Origin: Streptomyces sp. NRRL S-1022
Lineage (GTDB): Bacteria; Actinomycetota; Actinomycetes; Streptomycetales; Streptomycetaceae
Direction: 5' to 3'
Length of the DNA stretch: 64,000 nt
Assembly (NCBI RefSeq): GCF_000720135.1
Contig: NZ_JOIU01000012.1
Span: 1-64,000 of the forward strand
Each line of letters begins with the position of its first letter. Position 1 is the stretch's first letter. Below are positions 1-9,095 of the stretch, one piece after another. The notes below the pieces were generated by a model. That model ran no database searches, was not told the origin of the DNA, and was given only the letters and a program-made list of their open reading frames with translations. Position numbers and translations under genes: made by a program.

Positions 1-125
1 ACATATCTGGCGTTGATTTTTGGCACGCTGTTGAGTTCTCAAGGAACGGTCGCTTCCTTTGTACTCACCCTCTCGGGCTTTCCTCCGGGCGCTTCCCTTT
101 CGGTGTTTCAAACTCTATCAGGGTT
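1..125 (-). other. Leader of an rRNA operon whose 16S gene lies beyond the left edge
   Basis: Read on the minus strand, this stretch is the conserved Streptomyces pre-16S leader. It includes the run CTTGAGAACTCAACAGCG at about 20-40, followed by the box that ends AACGCCAGATATGT at position 1. A promoter-like pair is visible on the same strand: -10 TAGAGT at 112-117 and -35-like GTCAGA at 136-141, 18 bases apart. From memory of Streptomyces rrn operons, 16S should begin one to two hundred bases left of the window. No rRNA gene itself is inside the window. The identity of the leader is recognised, and the promoter assignment is inference. Confidence 0.75.
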
Positions 126-293
126 TTTCCGTCTCTCTGACCACCCTCCTGCGAACATGCAGAAGGAGATCCAGAGAAAGGATCTGACAAGTTTGGGTGC
201 TGCCGGAGCAAGGGCCCTGTCGCACACCTCGTCGCCCCCAGCAGGAGTACGACTGTACACGGGGCCTTGAAGGCGGTGCAAATCCGTTGGGCT

Positions 294-309
294 GGTGGTC
301 TAGACCACT
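294..309. promoter_or_regulatory. DasR operator (dre) upstream of crr
   Basis: The 16-mer GGTGGTCTAGACCACT contains the perfect 14-bp palindrome GTGGTCTAGACCAC and matches the DasR consensus TGGTCTAGACCA at all 12 core positions. DasR is the GntR-family repressor that responds to glucosamine-6-phosphate and is known to control crr, ptsI and nagE2 in S. coelicolor. The site lies 119 bases before the crr start codon. I see no convincing -10/-35 pair around it, so the transcription start is not assigned. Confidence 0.85.
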
Positions 310-427
310 AGGTGGTAGCTTCCGTACGGAACGGCCGCTTCACATGCCATACGCTGCTGCTCAGAGCGCCGTCCGGGACTGCCAGTGGCGGCCCATAATT
401 CAGCTCCACTTCCTTGGGAGGCTTCCC

Positions 428-877
428 ATGACCACCGTGACGTCCCCTCTTGCCGGGCGTGCCATCGGACTGGCCGCAGTGCCGGATCCGGTCTTCTCCG
501 GGGCCATGGTCGGCCCGGGAACCGCGATCGACCCCGTGCGTGAGGTCTCCGAGGCCGTGGCGCCCGTGGACGGCGTCATCGTCTCCCTGCACCCGCACGC
601 GTTCGTCGTGGTCGACGAGAGCGGCCACGGTGTGCTCACCCACCTCGGCATCGACACGGTTCAGCTCAACGGCGAGGGCTTCGAGCTGCTCGTCAACAAG
701 GGCGACACCGTGACGCGCGGCCAGGCCGTCGTGCGCTGGAACCCCGCCGCCGTGGAGGCCGCTGGCAAGTCCCCGGTGTGCCCGGTCGTCGCGCTGGAGG
801 CCACCGCCGAGGCTCTCGCCGACCTCCGTGACAGCGGTGACGTGAAGGCCGGCGACAGCCTCTTCTCCTGGAACTGA
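428..877 (+). CDS. crr: PTS glucose-type enzyme IIA component (EIIA-Crr)
   Basis: This 149-residue cytoplasmic protein carries phosphate from HPr to sugar-specific EIIB domains. It is all one EIIA-Glc (PTS_EIIA_1) domain. The two active-site histidines are visible: His57 in HPHAF and the phosphorylated His72 in THLGIDTV. The ATG at 428 is chosen because GGGAGG lies five bases upstream and the length equals the family norm; a longer open frame back to 197 has no such support. In Streptomyces, Crr serves N-acetylglucosamine and fructose uptake rather than glucose. The dre site upstream makes DasR repression likely. ptsI follows after 77 bases on the same strand, so the two are probably co-transcribed. 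Confidence 0.96.
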   Translation: MTTVTSPLAGRAIGLAAVPDPVFSGAMVGPGTAIDPVREVSEAVAPVDGVIVSLHPHAFVVVDESGHGVLTHLGIDTVQLNGEGFELLVNKGDTVTRGQAVVRWNPAAVEAAGKSPVCPVVALEATAEALADLRDSGDVKAGDSLFSWN

Positions 878-954
878 CGGCAGTGCCGTCGTAAGACGGT
901 GAACAGGACAACCATCGCGGCGGCGGGACCCGCCGCACTATCGGAGACGGTGAG

Positions 955-2625
955 ATGGAGACAACGCTGCGAGGCGTCGGCGTGAGCCATGGCGTGGCGA
1001 TCGGCGAGGTACGGCACATGGGTACGGCGGTGCTGGAGCCGCCGGCGAAGCAGATCCCCGCCGAGGACGCGGAGCGGGAGCAGGGGCGTGCCCGCCAGGC
1101 CGTGGACGCCGTTGCCGCCGACCTGATGGCGCGCGGCAACCTGGCGGGGGGCGAGGCCCAGGCCGTGCTGGAAGCGCAGGCCATGATGGCCCAGGACCCG
1201 GAGCTGATGGCGGACGTGGACCGGCGGATCGCCGTCGGCAGCACCGCCGAGCGTGCCGTGTACGACGCCTTCGCGGCGTACCGGGAGCTGCTGGCCGGTG
1301 CCGGAGAGTACCTCGCTGGGCGCGTGGCCGACCTGGATGACGTGCGGAATCGTATCGTCGCCCGGCTGCTGGGCGTTCCGATGCCGGGTGTGCCGGACAG
1401 CGACCAGCCCTACGTTCTCGTGGCCCGCGACCTGGCTCCGGCCGACACGGCGCTGCTGGACCCGTCTCTGGTCCTCGGTTTCGTGACCGAGGAGGGCGGT
1501 CCCACCAGTCACAGTGCCATCCTGGCGCGGGCGCTCGGTGTGCCCGCGGTGGTGGCCCTGCCCGGTGCCGGTGAGCTGGCCGAGGGCACGGTGATCGCTG
1601 TCGACGGCAGCACCGGTGACGTGTTCGTGAACCCCACCGAGGAGAAGAAGGCGGAGCTGGAGGCCGCGGCTGCCGAGCGCAAGGCCGCGCTGGCCGCTTC
1701 GACGGGCCCCGGTGCGACCGCGGACGGGCACAAGGTTCCGCTGCTCGCCAACGTGGGCGGGCCGGCGGACGTACCGGCGGCCGTGGAGGCCGGGGCCGAG
1801 GGTGTCGGTCTGTTCCGTACCGAGTTCCTGTTCCTGGACGACAGCAAGAACGCTCCTTCCGAGGAGAAGCAGGTGGAGGCCTACCGGCAGGTGCTGGAGG
1901 CGTTCCCCGAAGGCCGGGTGGTCGTGCGTGTGCTCGACGCGGGCGCGGACAAGCCGCTGGACTTCCTGACGCCGGCTGACGAGCCGAACCCGGCGCTGGG
2001 CGTGCGGGGGCTGCGGACGCTGCTCGACCACCCCGAGGTTCTGCGCACCCAGCTGACGGCGCTGGCTAGGGCTGCCGAGGGGCTGCCCGTCTACCTTGAG
2101 GTCATGGCGCCGATGGTGGCGGACCGCAGCGACGCGAAGGCCTTCGCGGACGCCTGCCGGGAGGCGGGGCTGCGGGCGAAGTTCGGTGCCATGGTCGAGA
2201 TCCCGTCGGCCGCGCTGCGGGCGCGTTCGATCCTGCAGGAGGTCGAGTTCCTGTCGCTGGGGACCAATGACCTCGCGCAGTACACGTTCGCCGCGGACCG
2301 GCAGGTGGGTGCGGTGTCACGCCTGCAGGACCCGTGGCAGCCGGCGCTGCTGGACCTGGTGGCGCTGTCCGCCGAGGCGGCCAAGGCCGAGGGCAAGAGC
2401 TGCGGGGTGTGCGGCGAGGCCGCGTCCGATCCCCTGCTGGCCTGTGTGCTGACCGGTCTGGGTGTCACCTCCCTGTCCATGGGTTCGGCGTCGATTCCTT
2501 ATGTGCGTGCCACGCTGGCGAAGTACACGCTGGCGCAGTGCGAGCGGGCGGCGGCCGCGGCGCGTGCGACGGACAGCGCCGGGGAGGCGCGCAGTGCGGC
2601 GCAGGCGGTGCTGTCGGGCGAGTAG
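955..2625 (+). CDS. ptsI: PTS enzyme I, phosphoenolpyruvate-protein phosphotransferase
   Basis: Enzyme I (556 residues) takes phosphate from phosphoenolpyruvate and passes it to HPr, the first step of the PTS. The N-terminal HPr-binding region is followed by the swivelling phosphohistidine domain with active His186 in GGPTSHSAI. The C-terminal PEP-binding barrel shows EGVGLFRTEFLF and SLGTNDLAQYTFAADR, and the CGVCGE motif is near the end. Length is slightly short of the 570-575 of E. coli but normal for actinobacteria. A GGAGA box precedes the ATG. With crr it forms the general PTS unit; HPr (ptsH) is not in this window. A strong hairpin follows the stop. Confidence 0.96.
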   Translation: METTLRGVGVSHGVAIGEVRHMGTAVLEPPAKQIPAEDAEREQGRARQAVDAVAADLMARGNLAGGEAQAVLEAQAMMAQDPELMADVDRRIAVGSTAERAVYDAFAAYRELLAGAGEYLAGRVADLDDVRNRIVARLLGVPMPGVPDSDQPYVLVARDLAPADTALLDPSLVLGFVTEEGGPTSHSAILARALGVPAVVALPGAGELAEGTVIAVDGSTGDVFVNPTEEKKAELEAAAAERKAALAASTGPGATADGHKVPLLANVGGPADVPAAVEAGAEGVGLFRTEFLFLDDSKNAPSEEKQVEAYRQVLEAFPEGRVVVRVLDAGADKPLDFLTPADEPNPALGVRGLRTLLDHPEVLRTQLTALARAAEGLPVYLEVMAPMVADRSDAKAFADACREAGLRAKFGAMVEIPSAALRARSILQEVEFLSLGTNDLAQYTFAADRQVGAVSRLQDPWQPALLDLVALSAEAAKAEGKSCGVCGEAASDPLLACVLTGLGVTSLSMGSASIPYVRATLAKYTLAQCERAAAAARATDSAGEARSAAQAVLSGE

Positions 2626-2655
2626 TCCGTAGCGGCGCCTCGGGTGTGCCGGTTC

Positions 2656-2687
2656 AGGGGCGTCCTGCCTTCGGGCGGGACGCCCCT
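2656..2687 (+). terminator. Hairpin terminator after ptsI
   Basis: A 13-base stem (AGGGGCGTCCTGCC against GGCGGGACGCCCCT, one G-U pair) closes on a TTCG loop. A short T-run (GTTTTC) follows. It lies between the convergent ptsI and the minus-strand gene at 2712, so it may serve both. Confidence 0.8.
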
Positions 2688-2711
2688 GGCGTTTTCGTAT
2701 CCGACCCGCCC

Positions 2712-3605
2712 TCAGTGGCGGTGGCCGGGTGCCGTGTTCTCCTCTCCGAGGGCGGGGGGCTCGCGGTAGTCGACGCCGGACTCGGGCGGGATGGGGTCGC
2801 CGGTTTCGACGTCGGTGCAGTAGGCGTCGAACACTTCGGACGCCGTCAGCGGTTCGAGGGCGCCGCCACGCAGTCGCCAGCCGTAGACGCGGTCGGCGGT
2901 GCCGGCCGTGCTGGTGCGCATGACGAGTCCGCCGGGGCTGCGGGTCGCGAGGCCGAGGGCGAGGACGCTGGTGAATTCCAGGGCTTCGGCCTCGTCCAGG
3001 CGGGTCGCGCCGTGGGGGTCCTGGTCGCCGTGCAGGACGGAGACGAGGGTGTCCGGTGGTCCGGAGACGGTGCAGACGAGGTGGCGGTCGCCGGGCGGTG
3101 CGGTGTCGAGGATGCGGACCAGGAGTTCGGAGGCGCGGGTGAAGGCGGCCCTGCCGATGTCCTCGCCGCAGGTCGGGCAGGGGCCGAGGCGGGTCAGGAG
3201 CGTGGTGGCGTACTCCCAGGTGGCCTGGCGGACGGCTTCGTCGACGAGGGCGGGCAGGAGGTCGGCGAGCGGGCGGCCGTCGTAGGGGACGGTGGGGCCG
3301 CTGGCGGCGAGTTCCGCGGTGAACCGGCTGCGGCTGGCCGGGGCGTCGGGGTCGAGGCCGGTGTCGGCGCAGTAGGCGGCGTAGTCCTCGGGGTCGAACA
3401 GGGCGAGTGTGGTGTGGGCGCCCTGGGCGGCCCGGGCCTTGAGTACGGCCTCCAGTTGCCGGAGGTAGGTCGTGTGGTCGTCGAAGGTGAAGCTGCGGTA
3501 GCGCCGCATGGCGCGGAAGTCGTGGTCGTCGGTGAGTACGCCGACGGTGCCGGCGATCTCGCGGCGCAGGACGCGTCGCATGGTCTGGTGGTCGGTGTGC
3601 GCCAT
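2712..3605 (-). CDS. Conserved hypothetical protein with a CxxC pair
   Basis: I do not recognise a family for this 297-residue soluble protein. It has no signal peptide or membrane segment. The N-terminal third is rich in Arg and Asp. The middle carries a single CPTCG motif (GPCPTCGEDIGRAAF), which could hold half of a metal site. The C-terminus is acidic and Pro-rich and ends in HRH. The ATG at 3605 is preferred because GGGGGA sits just upstream; an in-frame GTG at 3638 would add 11 residues but lacks a ribosome site. Codon bias is typical of the window, so the gene is real. It is transcribed toward ptsI and away from acetoacetyl-CoA synthetase's 3' end. Confidence 0.75.
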   Translation of the reverse strand: MAHTDHQTMRRVLRREIAGTVGVLTDDHDFRAMRRYRSFTFDDHTTYLRQLEAVLKARAAQGAHTTLALFDPEDYAAYCADTGLDPDAPASRSRFTAELAASGPTVPYDGRPLADLLPALVDEAVRQATWEYATTLLTRLGPCPTCGEDIGRAAFTRASELLVRILDTAPPGDRHLVCTVSGPPDTLVSVLHGDQDPHGATRLDEAEALEFTSVLALGLATRSPGGLVMRTSTAGTADRVYGWRLRGGALEPLTASEVFDAYCTDVETGDPIPPESGVDYREPPALGEENTAPGHRH

Positions 3606-3771
3606 GATTCCCCCAATGCGCAGTCGATCAGTGCTCACTCACCGTAACCGGCGGCACTGACAATGGCCGCGCCGCCGGTGGTCGTGGATCGAGCGGCGGG
3701 GGTGTTTGTGCAGGTCACCGCCGATGCTGCAGTTCGGGGAGGTGGGTGCGGACGGTGATCGTCCGCTCGGC

Positions 3772-5748
3772 TCAGGCGCGTTTGCGGGCGAGTTCCTCGT
3801 AGAAGCCCAGCAGGGCGAGGTTGTCGATGGAACCGGGGTTGACGGCCTTGTCCAGGGGGGTGCCCTGGAGCAGGCGCTTGACCGGGACCTCGATGCGCTT
3901 GCCGGTGAGGGTGTGCGGGATGCCGGGCACCTCGATGATCTCGTCGGGGATGTGGCGCGGTGAGAGCTGTGTGCGGATGGCCTGCTTGACGCGGTCCAGG
4001 AGTGGCTCGTCCAGGACGGCGCCGGGCGCCAGGTGCACGAACAGCGGCATCCAGTAGCCGCCGTCGGGCTGTTCGATGCCGATGACGAGGGATTCCCTGA
4101 TCTCGGGCAGGCGCTCGACGACCTCGTAGATGTCGGCGGAGCCCATGCGGACACCCTGCCGGTTGAGGGTGGAGTCGGAGCGACCGTGGATGACGACGGT
4201 GCCCCGTGAGGTGACGGTGATCCAGTCGCCGTGGCGCCAGACGCCGGGATAGGTGTCGAAGTAGCTGTCGTGGTAGCGGCGGCCGTCGGGATCGTTCCAG
4301 AAGTGGACGGGCATGGACGGCATGGGGTTGGTGACGACCAGCTCGCCCACCTCGTCGACGAGGGGCTTGCCGCTCGGGTCCCAGGACTGCAGGTCGGTGC
4401 CGAGGCCGGGGGCCTGGAGCTCGCCGGTGTACACCGGGAGGGTGGGTACGGCGCCGGCGAAGCAGGAGCAGACGTCCGTGCCGCCGCTGACGGAGGCGAT
4501 CCACAGGGCGGCCCCCCTCTCGGCGAACTCGTCGTGCAGCCAGCGGAAGCCGTCGGGCGGCAGCGGGGAGCCGGTGGTGGCGACGCACTTCACCGTGGAC
4601 AGGTCGTAGTCCCGGGCGGGGTGGACGCCGGCCTTGCGGCAGGCCATGACGTAGGCGGCGGAGGTGCCGTAGAGGGTGGCTCGGGTGCGTTCGGCGACCC
4701 GCCACTGGGCCCCGGTGTCCGGGTAGCCGGGGCTGCCGTCGTACAGGACGATCGTGGTCCCCGTGAGCAGTCCGGAGACCAGGAAGTTCCACATCATCCA
4801 GCCGGTCGAGGTGTACCAGAAGAAACGGTCCTCGGGGCCGAGGTCGCAGTGCAGGCCGAGCTGCTTGAGGTGTTCGACCAGGATGCCGCCCTGCGACTGG
4901 ACGATGGCCTTGGGCAGGCCGGTCGTGCCCGAGGAGTACAGCACCCACAGCGGGTGGTCGAACGGGACCTGTTCGAAGACCGGCTCGGTGTCCCCCGCCG
5001 TCAGCGCCGACCACTCCAGGGCGCCCTCGGGGGTCTCGGTGCCCAGCAGCGGGATGTGGACGACGGCGCGCAGGGTGGGCAGCTCGCGGCGCAGCTCGGC
5101 GACGGTCTCGCGGCGGTCGTGCTCCTTGCCGCCGTAGCGGTAGCCGTCGACGGTGAACAGGACGACGGGTTCGACCTGCTGGAAGCGGTCGAGGACGCTG
5201 CGGGCGCCGAAGTCGGGGGCGCACGAGGTCCAGACGGCGCCCACGGCGGCCGAGGCCAGGAGGGCGACGACGGCCTGGGGGATGTTCGGGAGATAGCCGC
5301 TGACGCGGTCGCCGGGGCGTACGCCGAGGGCGCGGAGCTCGGCGGCGAGGGAGCCCACCTGGCGGCGCAGTTCGGACCAGGTCACCGGACGCGGTTCGTG
5401 CGTCTCGTCCACGTGGAGGAGGGCGGGTTCGTGGGCACGGTCGGCCGCGGCGCGCAGGGCGTGTTCGGCGTAGTTGAGGGTGGCTCCGGGGAACCACTGG
5501 GCGCCGGGCATGGCGCGGTCGCCGAGCACGCGCGCGTAGGGCGTCGAGAACCGCACGTCGAACCACTCGGTGAGGGCCTTCCAGAAGGTCTCCAGCTGGT
5601 CCACGGACCACCGGTGCAGGGCCGGGTACCCGCCCTCGGCCGGGGCGCCGTGGTGTTCGGCGGCCCACGCCTGGAACCGGGTGATGCGGGCCTGGGCGAT
5701 CCGCTGGGGATCGGGCTGCCAGAGCGGCTGGGGGTTCGCGGTCGACAT
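3772..5748 (-). CDS. Acetoacetate-CoA ligase (acetoacetyl-CoA synthetase)
   Basis: This 658-residue adenylate-forming enzyme activates acetoacetate to acetoacetyl-CoA with ATP, feeding ketone bodies or polyhydroxybutyrate breakdown products into central metabolism. The AACS-type N-terminal cap (QAWAAEHHG) is followed by the core with P-loop-like LYSSGTTGLPKAIVQS. The C-terminal lid carries the conserved Lys in LTGKRIEVPVKRLL. Length matches the AACS family. The ATG at 5748 has GGGAGC eight bases upstream; frame open further upstream has no support. It is divergent from the GH31 gene across about 215 bases. Acetyl- or propionyl-CoA synthetase is less likely because the ALGVRPGDRVSGYLPNI region and the size fit AACS. 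Confidence 0.92.
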   Translation of the reverse strand: MSTANPQPLWQPDPQRIAQARITRFQAWAAEHHGAPAEGGYPALHRWSVDQLETFWKALTEWFDVRFSTPYARVLGDRAMPGAQWFPGATLNYAEHALRAAADRAHEPALLHVDETHEPRPVTWSELRRQVGSLAAELRALGVRPGDRVSGYLPNIPQAVVALLASAAVGAVWTSCAPDFGARSVLDRFQQVEPVVLFTVDGYRYGGKEHDRRETVAELRRELPTLRAVVHIPLLGTETPEGALEWSALTAGDTEPVFEQVPFDHPLWVLYSSGTTGLPKAIVQSQGGILVEHLKQLGLHCDLGPEDRFFWYTSTGWMMWNFLVSGLLTGTTIVLYDGSPGYPDTGAQWRVAERTRATLYGTSAAYVMACRKAGVHPARDYDLSTVKCVATTGSPLPPDGFRWLHDEFAERGAALWIASVSGGTDVCSCFAGAVPTLPVYTGELQAPGLGTDLQSWDPSGKPLVDEVGELVVTNPMPSMPVHFWNDPDGRRYHDSYFDTYPGVWRHGDWITVTSRGTVVIHGRSDSTLNRQGVRMGSADIYEVVERLPEIRESLVIGIEQPDGGYWMPLFVHLAPGAVLDEPLLDRVKQAIRTQLSPRHIPDEIIEVPGIPHTLTGKRIEVPVKRLLQGTPLDKAVNPGSIDNLALLGFYEELARKRA

Positions 5749-5963
5749 TGGTGCGGCTCCCGGGCTGTGCGCGTCGTGTGCGTCGGTCCGCGCACGGGCT
5801 GGGGTGTGCGCGTGACGCGGCTGACAGGGACGATGCCATGTGATCGACTTCTGCACCAGGGTGCGCCCCACATAGTCCGTGTCATGAAGATGTGGCGCAG
5901 GCACGGGTGAACGGCAGTTGAACGACACGCGCGCGTGGGGCGCTCAATGGCAGGGTGAGCAGC

Positions 5964-8324
5964 ATGGACGGTCGTGACCTGGTGCGTTCGGTGAGTGTGG
6001 TCGGTTCGGGGCGGGCGGCTCGGGGGTTGCGGACCGTGCGGGCGGCCTGGCGCCGGAGGCGTATCGACGCCGCCGGGCTGCCACGGCGGAGACCCGAGCG
6101 GGCCCGTGTGCCGGGGCAGGTGCGGGAAGTGGAGCCGGCTCCCGGGGGCGGTCTGATCCGGTTCGGCCGCTCCGAGCTGCGGATCGTCGTGGCGGCGAAC
6201 GGGGCGGTCTTCTGGGGGTGGGACGGGGCGGGCCCGCAGCCGTCGTACGCGCTCGCGGGGAGCGGTCCGGAGCCGGACCCGCGGGCGGTGCTGGAGCCGG
6301 ACAAGGACGGCGGCTGGCGGGTGGTGGCGGAGCGCGTGACGGTCGTCGTGTCGCGGCACGGCGCGGTCGAGGTGTGCACGCCGGGCGGGGTGACGCTGCG
6401 GCGGGAGCATCCGCCGCGCTGGTGGGAGCCGGTCGGCGGGGGTGCGGCGCGGTGGATGCAGCGGTCGGAGGTGCCGGCGGACGCCCGGTTCTTCGGGCTG
6501 GGCGGGCGTGCGTCCGGTCCCCGGCTGCGGAACGGCGGGTACCGGCTGTGGAACACCGATCCCGGCCGTGCGTTCGGGCCCGGCGAGGATCCGCTGTACC
6601 TGACGATGCCGGTGCAGCTGGTGGTGGCGGATGCCGGTACGCACCTGGTGTTCCACGACACCACCTGGGACGGCACGGTCGTCCTGCGGGAGGGTGAGGA
6701 GGGTGCCGGGTCCGGGCACGACCGGACGGGCGCTTGCGAGGTGCGGATGGACGGCGGTCCGCTGCGCTGCTGGGTGATGGTGGGGACTCCCGCGCGCGTA
6801 CTGCTCACATGGGCCGCGCTGACCGGCGCGCCCGCGCTGCCGCCGGCGTGGGCGCTGGGCCATCATCACGCGCGGTGGGGATTCGGCAGCGAGCAGGAGG
6901 TGCGCCGGATCGTCGCGGGCTATCAGGAGCACGGGCTGCCGCTGGACGCCGTGCACCTCGACATCGATCACTACGACGACCACCAGGTGTTCACGGTCGA
7001 CCAGGAGCGTTTCCCGAAGCTGCCGGTGCTGGCGGAGGAACTGCGCCGGGACGGGATCCGGCTGGTGTCGATCGTCGATCCGGCGGTGCGGGCGGAACCG
7101 GGCGGCGCGGTGTACGAGAGCGGTGCGGCGGTGGACGCGTTCGTGCGGGACGGGCAGGGCCGCACGGTAGAGGGTGTCGGGTGGGCCGGTGAGGCGGTGT
7201 TCCCGGATTTCACGCACCCGCGCGTGCGTGCGTGGTGGGGCGGGTTGTACGAGGAGCGGCTGGCGCAGGGCTTCGCGGGGTTCTGGCACGACATGAACGA
7301 GCCGACGTCGTTCAGCGCCTTCGGCGAGCCGACGCTGCCGCGTTCGGCGCGGCACGCCCTGGAGGGGCGCGGCGGCGACCACCGGGAAGCGCACAACGTG
7401 TACGCCCTGTGCATGGCCCGGGCCGCCTACGAGGGGCTGCGCGAGCTGGCGCCCCAGGAGCGGCCCTTCCTGTTCTCCCGCTCGGGCTGGGCGGGGCTGC
7501 AGCGGTACGGGGGCACGTGGTCGGGGGACGTGGCCACGGGCTGGCCGGGGTTGCGGGCGTCGCTGTCGCTGGTGCTGGGGCTCGGGCTGTGCGGGGTGCC
7601 GTACTCGGGTCCGGATGTGGGCGGTTTCGACGGCAGTCCGTCGCCGGAGCTGTATCTGCGGTGGTTCCAGCTGGGCGCGTACCTGCCGCTGTTCCGCACC
7701 CACGCGGGTCTGCGGGCGGGGCGCCGGGAGCCCTGGGAGTTCGGTGCCGAGGTGCTGGAGCACGCGCGCGGGGCGCTGCTGGAACGCCGTCGGCTGCTGC
7801 CGTACTTCCTGACGCTGGCGCATCTGGCCCGGCGGACCGGTGCGCCCTATGTCCGGCCGCTGTGGTGGGGGGCGCCGGAGGACCGGGCGCTGCGCGACTG
7901 CGAGGACACGTTTCTGCTGGGCGACGGGCTCCTGGTGGCCCCGGTGCTGGACCCGGGTGCCGAGCGGCGCGCGGTGCGCCTGCCGCGGGGCCGCTGGTAC
8001 GACACGGTGACCGAGGAGGCCTACGAGGGGCCGGCCCAGGTCCTTCTGGACGCTCCCCTGTCCCGGATACCGGTGCTCGCGCGCGCGGGAGCGGTGATCC
8101 CGGTGCGGGGTGCCGGCGGCGGCCTGGAGCTGGAGGTGTGGGCGCCCGCGCGCGGGCGCACCGGGGGCGGCATCGTGGTGCCGGACGCGGGCGACGGCTG
8201 GGACGAGCCGGAGATCGAACGTTACGTCGCGCGTCGGCACGGCGGCCGGGTGGTGGTCACCCGGGACCGGGAGGACGGTGTGGCCGAACCGCCCTACCCG
8301 GTGCGCGTGCGGGGGCTGGGCTGA
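5964..8324 (+). CDS. GH31 family alpha-glucosidase
   Basis: This 786-residue glycoside hydrolase is predicted to release terminal alpha-linked glucose. The N-terminal beta-sandwich leads into the GH31 barrel. The nucleophile motif FWHDMNEPTSFSAFG is intact, the general acid/base region reads TWSGDVATGWPGL, and the downstream block GVPYSGPDVGGFDG is typical. C-terminal beta domains follow. There is no signal peptide, so it is probably cytoplasmic. I chose ATG 5964 because AGGGTGAG precedes it at a good distance; GTG 5955 is an alternative with a ribosome site too close. The Arg-rich first 60 residues are unusual for the family. It ends 10 bases from the convergent NUDIX gene. Confidence 0.92.
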   Translation: MDGRDLVRSVSVVGSGRAARGLRTVRAAWRRRRIDAAGLPRRRPERARVPGQVREVEPAPGGGLIRFGRSELRIVVAANGAVFWGWDGAGPQPSYALAGSGPEPDPRAVLEPDKDGGWRVVAERVTVVVSRHGAVEVCTPGGVTLRREHPPRWWEPVGGGAARWMQRSEVPADARFFGLGGRASGPRLRNGGYRLWNTDPGRAFGPGEDPLYLTMPVQLVVADAGTHLVFHDTTWDGTVVLREGEEGAGSGHDRTGACEVRMDGGPLRCWVMVGTPARVLLTWAALTGAPALPPAWALGHHHARWGFGSEQEVRRIVAGYQEHGLPLDAVHLDIDHYDDHQVFTVDQERFPKLPVLAEELRRDGIRLVSIVDPAVRAEPGGAVYESGAAVDAFVRDGQGRTVEGVGWAGEAVFPDFTHPRVRAWWGGLYEERLAQGFAGFWHDMNEPTSFSAFGEPTLPRSARHALEGRGGDHREAHNVYALCMARAAYEGLRELAPQERPFLFSRSGWAGLQRYGGTWSGDVATGWPGLRASLSLVLGLGLCGVPYSGPDVGGFDGSPSPELYLRWFQLGAYLPLFRTHAGLRAGRREPWEFGAEVLEHARGALLERRRLLPYFLTLAHLARRTGAPYVRPLWWGAPEDRALRDCEDTFLLGDGLLVAPVLDPGAERRAVRLPRGRWYDTVTEEAYEGPAQVLLDAPLSRIPVLARAGAVIPVRGAGGGLELEVWAPARGRTGGGIVVPDAGDGWDEPEIERYVARRHGGRVVVTRDREDGVAEPPYPVRVRGLG

Positions 8325-8334
8325 AGCGCCCGGT

Positions 8335-8871
8335 TCACACGTAGCGGCCCTCGAACCATGCCCTGACGGCCACGGTGTGCAGCGGGAAGGCGAGTTCCTC
8401 GGGCCTGCGCAGCAGCCGCCAGCCCTCGGTCTCGTCCGTGGGGGCGGAGGACGGCAGTGCGTCGGCCGGGCGTTCCGGGAGCAGTCCGAACAGCAGCAGG
8501 TGTCCGTCGGGTGAGCTCATGGCGTCCACGAGCCGCACGTCGCGGGCGGCCGCGTCGATGCCGGTCTCTTCCTCGAGTTCGCGTACGACGGCCTGCTTCC
8601 AGTCCTCGCGGTCGTCGATGTAACCGCCGGGCAGGGCGGTGCCCCCGCGCGCGGGGGCGACGGTCCGGGTGATGACGACCAGGGCCGTGCCCTTGGTGTC
8701 GTACACGGGCTGGAGTGCGATCGCGACCGGCAGCGGGTTGCGGTAGGCGACGGTGCCGCAGGACGGACAGGCGCGCGGCCATCCGGAAACGCCCTCCCCA
8801 TAGGGCGCTCCGCAGCTCGAACAGTGGGAGTCCGGCGCGGAATTGGCAGTGGGGTGCTGAGTTTCGGACAC
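8335..8871 (-). CDS. NUDIX hydrolase with N-terminal zinc ribbon
   Basis: This 178-residue protein begins with a four-cysteine zinc ribbon (C17, C20, C35, C38), followed by a NUDIX fold. The NUDIX box is complete: GGYIDDREDWKQAVV then RELEEETGI, giving the Gly, Arg and Glu cluster that binds magnesium and cleaves nucleoside-diphosphate-linked substrates. The ribbon-NUDIX layout resembles NudC-like NAD(H) or NADH-cap hydrolases, but the SQPWPFPxS signature of true NudC is absent, so the substrate is open. The start is GTG at 8871 and its ribosome site is weak. It is convergent with the GH31 gene and divergent from the DUF35 gene. Confidence 0.85.
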   Translation of the reverse strand: MSETQHPTANSAPDSHCSSCGAPYGEGVSGWPRACPSCGTVAYRNPLPVAIALQPVYDTKGTALVVITRTVAPARGGTALPGGYIDDREDWKQAVVRELEEETGIDAAARDVRLVDAMSSPDGHLLLFGLLPERPADALPSSAPTDETEGWRLLRRPEELAFPLHTVAVRAWFEGRYV

Positions 8872-9095
8872 GCGCGGACTGTATCCGATCAGAAGAGGAA
8901 CGTGTTCCGGCTGTGACCTGCCAGGAACGGGCGAATCGGGAAGGGGCGGCCGGAATCACCCCCGTCGATCCCGGCCACCCCTCCTGTATCACGACGCCGT
9001 TCGGGGCCGTTCGGTTCACAGAATCGCCCTGCCCATTTCCGGGGGCCCGTGACACACTTCTGACGATCCGTCAGACACCTTAGTCGGGAGGAACG

